DNA of 5,725 bases. It comes from an uncultured Bacilli bacterium (GTDB lineage: Bacteria; Bacillota_I; Bacilli_A; RF39; UBA660). The stretch spans positions 4,689 to 10,413 of the forward strand of contig CAJTKV010000054.1 of assembly GCA_910577075.1 (NCBI GenBank). The letters run 5' to 3'. Positions within the stretch are counted from its first letter, which is position 1. The number at the start of each line of letters is the position of its first letter. The position numbers and the translations under genes were made by a program. This document shows, piece by piece, positions 1-5,725 of the stretch. Below the pieces are notes generated by a model. It was not told the origin of the DNA. It made no database searches and saw nothing but the letters and a program-made list of their open reading frames with translations.

Positions 1-978
1 GATTCTTATTATGCATATACTGAGGATATTGAAAGTAATCCAATAGAATTAGCTTTATATAATATGACTAATAGAATATCTACTAATAGACCGAATTTAA
101 TTAGTGTAATAACTTTGGATAATTATGGAATTACGGGAGATAATTTGGTTAAGTTATGGGAAATGTGTGGAGAAAAGGAAGATTATTTTGAAAAGATGAT
201 TAGTTATATTACTGGTACTTCTCTTTCAAAATGTTTTAGTCGTGATGAAGTAGTTAATAACATGGAATTAGATGATCCGATTCCCTTTATTCCCGATGAT
301 GATATGGTACCTTATTATGGTGATTTAGTTTTCAAGACGGGAAAGAATGATCCTGATCAAGTTGAGGATATTATATTTGCTTTAAGGACAAATTTGGTAA
401 AAAAATATAATGATAAAGTACAAACAGAAGATTTAGTTATGCCAGTTTTACCACTTCCTAAGAGGGAAGAAAAAAATGAATTGAATGGCAATATCCAAGT
501 GAATGCAGGAAGACTTTATTTTGGCAAAGTGACAAGAGATTTAACAGGAGGAGTTTTGGGTATTTCTATGGAGACATGGGGATTATTTGAGGCTAGTCCA
601 AATGTTATGAAAATAGGTGGGAAGTTATATTATACCCTTAGAGATTTAGAAGATGGTTCGTTTGTTATGGTCGATGAAGATGGTAAAAAGTTAGATTGGA
701 ATACACCAATTGAGGTGAATGGCAAAGAAACTTTACCAGCAGACTTGGCTATGACGACGATGTTGCCATCTAAAGAGGTAATGAATCTATCAGTTGGACC
801 TTTAAAGTTAATAGTTAAAGATGCAATAGAACATTCAATAGAGAATGATTCCATTAAGAAATATAGAGAAATGTTACGCGATGGATCAACTGTATCAGAG
901 TGCAATAGCATGCTTAAAGATTTAGCTGATATATATGGGATTTTATACGGTGGTATTGAAAAAAATAAAGAGATGTAA
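1..978 (+). CDS. Hypothetical protein, 5' end cut by the window edge
   Basis: The frame is open from base 1 to the TAA at 976-978, giving 325 visible residues. The first in-frame ATG is at 64, but no SD site precedes it and the 21 codons before it are sense codons, so the gene very likely starts upstream of the window. I do not recognise the family. Visible parts are a helical stretch rich in acidic and aromatic residues (about 40-80), an acidic segment with Pro-Asp runs (about 90-125), a Pro-rich linker followed by charged residues (about 147-162), a beta-looking region with many Gly, Asp and aromatic residues (about 165-245), and a helical C-terminus (about 258-318). There is no signal peptide in the visible part and no hydrophobic segment long enough for a membrane helix, so a soluble protein is likely. 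It ends 15 bases before a strong terminator and is therefore the last gene of its transcript. Confidence 0.85.
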   Translation, partial: DSYYAYTEDIESNPIELALYNMTNRISTNRPNLISVITLDNYGITGDNLVKLWEMCGEKEDYFEKMISYITGTSLSKCFSRDEVVNNMELDDPIPFIPDDDMVPYYGDLVFKTGKNDPDQVEDIIFALRTNLVKKYNDKVQTEDLVMPVLPLPKREEKNELNGNIQVNAGRLYFGKVTRDLTGGVLGISMETWGLFEASPNVMKIGGKLYYTLRDLEDGSFVMVDEDGKKLDWNTPIEVNGKETLPADLAMTTMLPSKEVMNLSVGPLKLIVKDAIEHSIENDSIKKYREMLRDGSTVSECNSMLKDLADIYGILYGGIEKNKEM

Positions 979-992
979 CCATTTGTAAAGTT

Positions 993-1022
993 AAGAGAAT
1001 AGGTGAACTTGTTCTCTTTTTT
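993..1022 (+). terminator. Intrinsic terminator after the first gene
   Basis: Bases 993-1003 pair with 1008-1018 as an 11-bp stem with two G-U wobbles, closed by the tetraloop TGAA (1004-1007). It runs into a T tract ending at 1022. The position just behind the stop at 978 fits Rho-independent termination of the upstream transcript. Confidence 0.85.
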
Positions 1023-1024
1023 AT

Positions 1025-1033
1025 TGATATAAT
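1025..1033 (+). promoter_or_regulatory. Extended -10 promoter for the two-gene operon
   Basis: The sequence TGATATAAT combines a perfect TATAAT (1028-1033) with the TG dinucleotide of an extended -10 element. No good -35 box lies at 16-18 bp spacing, where the sequence falls in the terminator loop and 3' arm, so recognition would rest on the extended -10. Transcription should start near 1040, leaving a leader of under 20 bases that begins almost at the SD site. Confidence 0.7.
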
Positions 1034-1040
1034 GAATTAA

Positions 1041-1049
1041 AGGACGGAG
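1041..1049 (+). promoter_or_regulatory. Ribosome binding site of the 173-residue gene
   Basis: AGGACGGAG ends 7 bases before the ATG at 1057 and carries a GGAG core, which supports that start. No competing start codon in the same frame has an SD site. Confidence 0.75.
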
Positions 1050-1056
1050 AACTTTT

Positions 1057-1578
1057 ATGGATAACAGTGATTTTTGGAATATAAACAAAGAAGATATTGA
1101 AGTAGAAAGAAAAGAATTTAAAATAAAACAAATAAAATTGGAACACTTTTATTTTAATTCAGGAGATATTGAAGCAGGTATGCCAATATCTACTAGTTTG
1201 GAGTTAAAGTGTAACTATGATTTTACCAGCAAAAGTTTGTTGTGGAAAAAAACAGTTGTTCATAATTATATAAGTTTAGAAGACGGTCAAAATTTATCCA
1301 CAGATAGTTATGAAGAAGAAATAAAAAATGGAAATGAACTAATTAAAAAAATAGAAGAATATGATTTACGCGAACTTAAAAATAATTATTTTAGTGAAGA
1401 GGGATTAGAAAAATATACCCATTGGGAGATAACATATAATAAACACTTTAAAATAGTTGGTACTTATGATAATGAAATTTTAGAATATACTTTTTTAAGT
1501 GAATTATTAAACTTTAGAGAAATAAGAAATTTAGAAATACGAAAGATTCAAGATAGAATGAATGCAATTAAAGATTAG
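1057..1578 (+). CDS. Hypothetical protein, first gene of the two-gene operon
   Basis: This encodes 173 residues, with a start supported by AGGACGGAG 7 bases upstream and a TAG stop at 1576-1578. I do not recognise the family. The protein is very rich in Lys, Glu, Asn and Ile, has no signal peptide and no membrane segment, and is probably cytoplasmic. The first two thirds look like mixed strands (about 20-75). A charged helical part follows (about 84-108), then a short motif around 119-137 (KYTHWEITYN, then FKIVG) that looks like a beta hairpin, and a charged C-terminal helix (about 145-172). The next gene begins 10 bases after its stop, and that gene's SD site overlaps the stop codon, so the two are co-transcribed and probably translationally coupled. 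A partner or chaperone role for the larger protein is possible only by analogy with such pairings; nothing in the sequence proves it. Confidence 0.8.
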   Translation: MDNSDFWNINKEDIEVERKEFKIKQIKLEHFYFNSGDIEAGMPISTSLELKCNYDFTSKSLLWKKTVVHNYISLEDGQNLSTDSYEEEIKNGNELIKKIEEYDLRELKNNYFSEEGLEKYTHWEITYNKHFKIVGTYDNEILEYTFLSELLNFREIRNLEIRKIQDRMNAIKD

Positions 1579-1583
1579 GAGAG
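1577..1583 (+). promoter_or_regulatory. Ribosome binding site overlapping the upstream stop codon
   Basis: AGGAGAG includes the last two bases of the TAG stop (1576-1578) and sits 5 bases before the ATG at 1589; the GGAG core (1578-1581) is 7 bases away. This decides the start at 1589 over the in-frame ATG at 1562, which has no SD site and lies inside the preceding gene. The overlap favours coupled translation. Confidence 0.8.
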
Positions 1584-1588
1584 TAAAT

Positions 1589-3514
1589 ATGGAATTACGT
1601 GATTTATATCGCCAAATAAAAAATCCTCTAAGTAATTTAGATACTGTAAGAAAAATAATTGATGTATATGCAAAACAAGATAAAGGCATGGGCGGCTTTT
1701 ATGGGCGATTGGTAAGAGCCTCTCAAAAAAATAACTCAGGAAGATATAATGTTAATGATGCTGATAAATTTTATGCATCTATGTTTAATATGTGGAAAAA
1801 AAGTATTGTCTCTATGACCAAGGAAGAATTTTTGGCACAAAGGAGTTTTGGCAATGATTTTGTTAGAATGCGCAATTATTTAAAGGGAGTTCCCGATGTA
1901 AAAACGGCACAAGAAGTAGATGATATTATCTGGGCAAATCGCGAAGATAAAGTTTTGATGAAAGCTTTAGAAAAATATCGATGGGATACTTTTGGAGAAA
2001 ATTCAGGATGGGTTCATGTCTGTTCTAGATATTTAACAGCTAAAAAGGATGAATATCCCAATGTTGAACATCGTCTATATTTAAATACAGATTCATCTGA
2101 TACTTATAATTTAGTTAATTGTCTCGTAGAAAAATTTAATGAACATAAAATACCCTTTTATTTTAAGTTTGATACGGGTGGATATCGCGATGATACAGTG
2201 GTTATATATTCATCAACAGAAACCCTAGGAGAATATATTGATATTTTAAGAGAGATTAAAAATGAAAATCCCGATTTGGGTAGCAGATTACTAGAGCCGC
2301 CGCTTCTTACAGGAAAAATAGATGGATGGATTGGCTATGGCTCAGAACCAGGGGAACTTCCCGATGGTGGCAAGCAATCGTTTAATGATGTTAGAACGAA
2401 AATATTAGAGCCAATTATTGATGCTTCTACAAAAGAGTGGATAGTGAATCATAGAAATACCGAGATTAAATATCAAAATACAATGATTCCCTTTAAACAG
2501 TATTTTGCAATAAAAGTTGTTCAACAATTTGTCGACAGGTTGGAAAGATATTATGGCTATGAAAAGGAATCTCGAATGAGACTAGCCAAAAAAGAGAATA
2601 GAACATTTGATGAGACAGAAGTAGTTGATTTAATGGGCTATACTATAGAGTCAATAAAAAATCAGGATTTTAAGAAAAGATTATTTGATGCTTTGAATGT
2701 CTCTATTGAAGATTTTATAATTAATCTTTGTAATGGTAAATCAATATCTTTAGAAAAATTTGTTATTAAGGGAAAAAATGGAAAAGAAGTTAAGATGTAT
2801 GAAGCAGATCTGAAAGAGGTTTTACATGAGATGGCTTCTAGAATTGCGAAGAGTGATTTAAGTTTTGTCATGTCCATTCAGTCTCAGATAAAGGATACTT
2901 GTCCAAAGCATGGAATTGATGAAAATAGTTTTTGTTTTGATATAGCAGCGAAGAATAAAATAGAACAAATGAATCAAAATCAAACTACCAAAATAGATAA
3001 AGTAGATTCGACTGAAGAGCTAGTTTTCGATGAAGAAGACAAAGTATTAACAGCAGATAAAGTTAAAGGAATGCTTATAAATAAAGCTCGTGAGTATTAT
3101 TCAAATTTTGGTGGCAATCCACTAGCAATTATGAATAGCATTAATTTTAGTGCTAGGCTAGATTATTTTGTCGATAGGTATTTTGCTCCAAGAGTTTCTC
3201 TTATAATTGGCGAATATGTCGATGCTTTAAATAATATTAATGGAAATGTTGATAAGATAAATGAAGCTACAGAAGGCTTGTATGATGCTTATGATGAATT
3301 AGTAGAAAACTTAAGGGAGTATGTTCGACCATTCTTTACTTTTCCTCCTTCGGGAATAACTATAAATAGAGAAGATTATATTGATAGTTTCCTTGAAGAG
3401 TTAGATGATAAAGGTATAGATTATTTAGAACTTCTAAATAAAACTGTATTAGAAGATGCCTTAAGAAAATTAGAGGAAATGTCAGAAGCCAGTGGTGTTA
3501 AATTAGGAGGATAA
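1589..3514 (+). CDS. Large protein with a HopA1-like (T3SS effector HopA1 family) domain
   Basis: This encodes 641 residues from the ATG with the good SD site. Residues about 160-285 read like the HopA1 effector family. A strand with the pattern RLYLN (162-166) leads into a helix, then KF (193-194), then YRDDTVVIY (199-207), a helix, a PPLLTG turn (237-242), a Gly-rich strand ending in SEP (252-254), and SFNDVR (264-269). HopA1 relatives are known as Pseudomonas syringae effectors and, as I recall, as phosphothreonine lyases in some RiPP pathways. Whether this copy is an enzyme is unknown; K193, R200 and D201 are the polar positions I would test. The N-terminal 140 residues and the C-terminal 350 are helical, charged and unrecognised, with a polar Gln/Asn/Lys linker near 455-490. 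No signal peptide or membrane helix is seen. No secretion, precursor-peptide, kinase or cyclase gene is visible nearby. The family call is from pattern memory and is moderately sure; the gene itself is certain. Confidence 0.6.
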   Translation: MELRDLYRQIKNPLSNLDTVRKIIDVYAKQDKGMGGFYGRLVRASQKNNSGRYNVNDADKFYASMFNMWKKSIVSMTKEEFLAQRSFGNDFVRMRNYLKGVPDVKTAQEVDDIIWANREDKVLMKALEKYRWDTFGENSGWVHVCSRYLTAKKDEYPNVEHRLYLNTDSSDTYNLVNCLVEKFNEHKIPFYFKFDTGGYRDDTVVIYSSTETLGEYIDILREIKNENPDLGSRLLEPPLLTGKIDGWIGYGSEPGELPDGGKQSFNDVRTKILEPIIDASTKEWIVNHRNTEIKYQNTMIPFKQYFAIKVVQQFVDRLERYYGYEKESRMRLAKKENRTFDETEVVDLMGYTIESIKNQDFKKRLFDALNVSIEDFIINLCNGKSISLEKFVIKGKNGKEVKMYEADLKEVLHEMASRIAKSDLSFVMSIQSQIKDTCPKHGIDENSFCFDIAAKNKIEQMNQNQTTKIDKVDSTEELVFDEEDKVLTADKVKGMLINKAREYYSNFGGNPLAIMNSINFSARLDYFVDRYFAPRVSLIIGEYVDALNNINGNVDKINEATEGLYDAYDELVENLREYVRPFFTFPPSGITINREDYIDSFLEELDDKGIDYLELLNKTVLEDALRKLEEMSEASGVKLGG

Positions 3515-3532
3515 AAATTATCCTCTTTTTTT
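3505..3532 (+). terminator. Intrinsic terminator overlapping the end of the HopA1-like gene
   Basis: Bases 3505-3514 pair with 3518-3527 (10 bp, one G-U) around an AAA loop, followed by a run of seven T (3526-3532). The 5' arm contains the last two Gly codons and the TAA stop (3512-3514), so coding sequence and terminator overlap. It separates the two-gene operon from the helicase gene. Confidence 0.85.
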
Positions 3533-3538
3533 ATTGTA

Positions 3539-3552
3539 AGAACAAGTGTACG
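3539..3552 (+). promoter_or_regulatory. Candidate LexA (SOS) box upstream of the helicase gene
   Basis: AGAACAAGTGTACG matches the Bacillus-type LexA box CGAAC-N4-GTTCG at 8 of 10 fixed bases. It also fits the purine/pyrimidine preference of the N4 spacer in the fuller consensus (CGAACRNRYGTTYG). It lies 25 bp upstream of the -10 element, between the terminator and the promoter. E. coli uvrD is a known SOS gene, so the context fits. There are two mismatches and it was found by inspection, so it is a candidate only. Confidence 0.35.
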
Positions 3553-3574
3553 TATGATAAAATAGGTGTGGATA

Positions 3575-3583
3575 TGATATAAT
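3575..3583 (+). promoter_or_regulatory. Extended -10 promoter for the helicase gene
   Basis: TGATATAAT, identical to the element in front of the two-gene operon, has a perfect TATAAT at 3578-3583 and an upstream TG. The -35 region at 17-bp spacing (3555-3560, TGATAA) is a poor match. Transcription is expected to begin near 3590, about 20 bases before the start codon. Confidence 0.7.
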
Positions 3584-3595
3584 GATTAGAGAAGT

Positions 3596-3600
3596 AGAGG
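3596..3600 (+). promoter_or_regulatory. Ribosome binding site that sets the helicase start
   Basis: AGAGG ends directly against the in-frame ATG at 3601, leaving no spacer for initiation there, but lies 9 bases before the ATG at 3610. This favours 3610 as the start and removes three residues from the longest open frame. Confidence 0.65.
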
Positions 3601-3609
3601 ATGATTAGT

Positions 3610-5688
3610 ATGAATTATAAGAGTACATTAAATGAGCAACAACAGGAAGCAGTAGAGCATATTGATGGTCCTTGTTTAGTAATGGCTGGAGCCGGATCAG
3701 GTAAGACAAAAGTCTTAACTACACGTATTGTCAATTTGATTGAAAATGGTGTCAGAGATTATAATATATTGGCAATAACATTTACGAATAAAGCAGCTAA
3801 AGAAATGCGAGATCGTGTGTTTTATCAATATGGAGATATTTCTTCTTTTATTGGAACATTCCATTCTTTGGGTTTAAAAATTATTAGAGAAAATTATGTG
3901 GAATGTGGGATGGATAGGAATTTTACCATTATTGATGGTGATGATTCATTGTCAATCGTTAAGAAAATATTGAAAAACAACAATATCGACCCAAAGAAGT
4001 TTAATCCATATGCCATAAGAAATAAGATTTCTTTAATAAAAAATGAGATGTTAAGTGAAGCTGAATTAGAGAGAACTTTTAATACGCCTTTTGACGAAAA
4101 ATGTGTAGAAATATATCATAAATATCAATCTATATTGAGTGAATCAAATGTTATGGACTTTGATGATTTATTAGTTAAACCAGTGGAATTATTTTTGAAT
4201 CATGATGATATATTAGATAGATATCAAGAGCATTTTCAGTATATTCTAGTAGATGAGTACCAGGATACAAATCCCGTGCAGTATAAATTATGTAAGTTAC
4301 TTGCTAGTAAATATAGAAATCTCTTTGTCGTAGGTGATATGAATCAAAGTATCTATGCCTTTAGACAAGCTGATTATAAAAACATTATCAATTTTGAAAA
4401 AGATTATCCCGAATGTGTTTCAATCAAATTAGAGGAGAATTACCGCAGTACAAATAATATTTTGAATGCCGCCAATTGCGTTATCAAAAACAATACTCAG
4501 AGAAAAGATTTGGAATTATGGAGCAAGCATGGCGATGGTGTAAAAGTTAAATATATGCGTAGTTATGATGAAAAACATGAAGTTACTTTAGTCTTAAGTG
4601 AAATACAAAAATTATTAGAAGATGGATATAAGAGAAGTGATATAGCAATTCTTTATCGAACTAATGGACAAAGTCGTGTATTTGAAGAAGGATTATTAAC
4701 AAAAGGGATTCCTTGTAAAGTTGTAGGCGGGTATTACTTCTATAACCGTAAGGAAATTAAAGATTTAATTGCCTATTTAAGACTTATCTATAATCCACAT
4801 GATGCAGTAAGTTTGACGCGCATTATCAATGTTCCAAAGAGGGGAATTGGTACGACAGCTATAAGCAATTTGGAAAAATTAGCCGAGGCAAAAAATATGA
4901 GTATGTATGATTCTTTGAGCACCAAGAAGGAATTAGAATTTAAAGCATTAATAGAAGATTTGATTAAGTGTTCTGAGAGTTCAACTTTGACGGATTTAAT
5001 TGATTATATTTTAGAAAAGACAGGTTTAAAAGCCGAATTAGAAGAAGAGAAAACTTTAGAAAATGAATTAAGATTAGATAATTTAATGGAATTTAAATCT
5101 ATTACAGCTAATTTTGAAGAGCAAGAAGGCTGTGTTAATTTAGGTGATTTTTTAGAAGAGATAAGTTTGATTGCCGATATCTCCCAACATAAGGAAGATG
5201 GCGATGAAATTACATTGATGACTATTCATTCAGCTAAAGGACTAGAGTTTACTGTAGTATTTTTAGTAGGAATGGAAGAGGGAATATTTCCTCATGCCAA
5301 TTCTGTTGCCGAAGAAGATGGTTTAGAAGAAGAGAGAAGATTATGCTATGTAGGTATTACAAGAGCAAAAGAAATATTATATCTTACGAATTCTAAAAGA
5401 CGTATGTTATATGGTAAAGATACGATGAATCCGCCTTCAAGATTTATCGATGAGATAAATGAAGAATATGTAGAAAGATTAGATTCTATAAAAGATGAAC
5501 ATAAGATTAATAAGGAAACAATGTATGTCGAAGGAAAGAATGATGATATAAATCCTGGCGACACGATTGAACACGATACTCATGGCTTAGGCGTTGTAAT
5601 TTCTGTGTCGGGAGATTTAATTGATGTAGCATTCAAAACAGGTGTTAAGAAACTAATGAAAAATCATAAAAGTGTTAAAAAGCTCTAG
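3610..5688 (+). CDS. pcrA: ATP-dependent 3'-5' DNA helicase, UvrD/PcrA type
   Basis: This encodes 692 residues and is complete. It is a superfamily 1A motor that unwinds DNA in the 3'-5' direction in repair, rolling-circle replication, removal of RecA filaments and transcription-replication conflicts. Motifs in order: Q motif (Q10-Q12), Walker A AGAGSGKT (26-33), Ia ITFTNKAAKEM (56-66), GTFHS (82-86), Walker B VDEYQD (214-219), III starting at G242, IV LEENYRST (274-281), V TIHSAKGLEF (538-547), VI with YVGITRA (580-586, arginine finger R585). The tail from about 648 (GDTIEHDTHGLG) is the Tudor-like fold of Gram-positive PcrA, which is known to bind RNA polymerase. It is somewhat shorter than B. 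subtilis PcrA (739 residues), mainly in the linker before the tail. The gene has its own promoter. In many Bacillota the next gene is ligA, but the window ends too soon to tell. A general UvrD label is the only realistic alternative. Confidence 0.93.
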   Translation: MNYKSTLNEQQQEAVEHIDGPCLVMAGAGSGKTKVLTTRIVNLIENGVRDYNILAITFTNKAAKEMRDRVFYQYGDISSFIGTFHSLGLKIIRENYVECGMDRNFTIIDGDDSLSIVKKILKNNNIDPKKFNPYAIRNKISLIKNEMLSEAELERTFNTPFDEKCVEIYHKYQSILSESNVMDFDDLLVKPVELFLNHDDILDRYQEHFQYILVDEYQDTNPVQYKLCKLLASKYRNLFVVGDMNQSIYAFRQADYKNIINFEKDYPECVSIKLEENYRSTNNILNAANCVIKNNTQRKDLELWSKHGDGVKVKYMRSYDEKHEVTLVLSEIQKLLEDGYKRSDIAILYRTNGQSRVFEEGLLTKGIPCKVVGGYYFYNRKEIKDLIAYLRLIYNPHDAVSLTRIINVPKRGIGTTAISNLEKLAEAKNMSMYDSLSTKKELEFKALIEDLIKCSESSTLTDLIDYILEKTGLKAELEEEKTLENELRLDNLMEFKSITANFEEQEGCVNLGDFLEEISLIADISQHKEDGDEITLMTIHSAKGLEFTVVFLVGMEEGIFPHANSVAEEDGLEEERRLCYVGITRAKEILYLTNSKRRMLYGKDTMNPPSRFIDEINEEYVERLDSIKDEHKINKETMYVEGKNDDINPGDTIEHDTHGLGVVISVSGDLIDVAFKTGVKKLMKNHKSVKKL

Positions 5689-5725
5689 AATTTTCTAAAT
5701 TAAAAAGTCAAGTGCAACAAAAGAG

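Noticed and set aside
64..66. ATG at 64 as the start of the first gene
   Set aside because: There is no SD site before it and the frame is open through base 1, so the gene is treated as 5' partial.
1005..1014. GAAC-TT-GTTC inverted repeat as an operator near the first promoter
   Set aside because: The arms are separated by 2 rather than the 4 bases of a LexA box, and the sequence is already explained as part of the terminator loop and 3' arm.
630..1088. Minus-strand open frame of 152 codons opposite the first gene and the gap after it
   Set aside because: It lies antisense to a supported gene, a terminator and a promoter, has no SD site I can support, and its product is low-complexity Ser/Ile/Leu-rich, as expected for a shadow frame.
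1562..1588. Longer start at 1562 for the HopA1-like gene
   Set aside because: It lies inside the preceding gene without an SD site, whereas the ATG at 1589 has AGGAGAG at good spacing.
2662..2877. Minus-strand open frame inside the HopA1-like gene
   Set aside because: It is short, fully antisense to a well-supported gene, with no initiation signals and no recognisable product.
3549..3554. TACGTA palindrome upstream of the helicase
   Set aside because: It is a six-base palindrome with no repeat partner, partly inside the candidate LexA box; not meaningful by itself.
3601..3609. Start of the helicase at 3601
   Set aside because: The AGAGG SD site abuts this ATG with no spacer; the ATG at 3610 has a workable 9-base spacing and gives an N-terminus typical of PcrA.
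5346..5564. Minus-strand open frame inside the helicase gene
   Set aside because: It is antisense to the conserved motif VI and linker region of the helicase; a shadow frame.
5686..5697. TAGAA-TT-TTCTA as a terminator for the helicase gene
   Set aside because: The stem is only about 4-5 bp of mostly A-T pairs with too small a loop, and no T tract follows.

Overview
The window is AT-rich (by eye around 30% G+C). It is densely coding, with every gene on the + strand, short gaps, Shine-Dalgarno (SD) sites of the AGGAG type and intrinsic terminators. All four reading frames use TGG for tryptophan and contain no in-frame TGA, so the standard bacterial code fits. This suggests a low-GC Bacillota-type bacterium, possibly an uncultured gut lineage of the Bacilli/Erysipelotrichia/RF39 sort. 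That placement is an inference from style, not from a marker match.

Layout. (1) 1-978 is the 3' part of an unrecognised gene. Its frame is open to the left edge, so the true start lies outside the window. (2) 979-1056 holds a strong hairpin terminator, an extended -10 promoter and an SD site. (3) 1057-1578 and 1589-3514 form a tight two-gene operon: a small unknown protein, then a 641-residue protein with a stretch resembling the HopA1 effector/lyase family inside otherwise unrecognised sequence. (4) 3505-3609 holds a terminator that begins inside the last codons of the operon, a candidate SOS (LexA) box, a second extended -10 promoter and an SD site. (5) 3610-5688 is a complete UvrD/PcrA-type DNA helicase with all superfamily 1 motifs and the C-terminal Tudor-like tail. 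(6) 5689-5725 is too short to assign.

Functionally there are three transcription units. The helicase is the only confidently identified protein: a 3'-5' DNA motor for repair, replication-conflict resolution and recombination control, possibly under SOS control here. The upstream two-gene operon is the most unusual part. A HopA1-like domain lies in a long, apparently cytoplasmic protein with no recognisable secretion or lanthipeptide genes nearby. It is translated just after an unknown 173-residue partner, and nothing in the window fixes what the pair does. No RNA genes, CRISPR arrays, insertion sequences or complete repeats were found.
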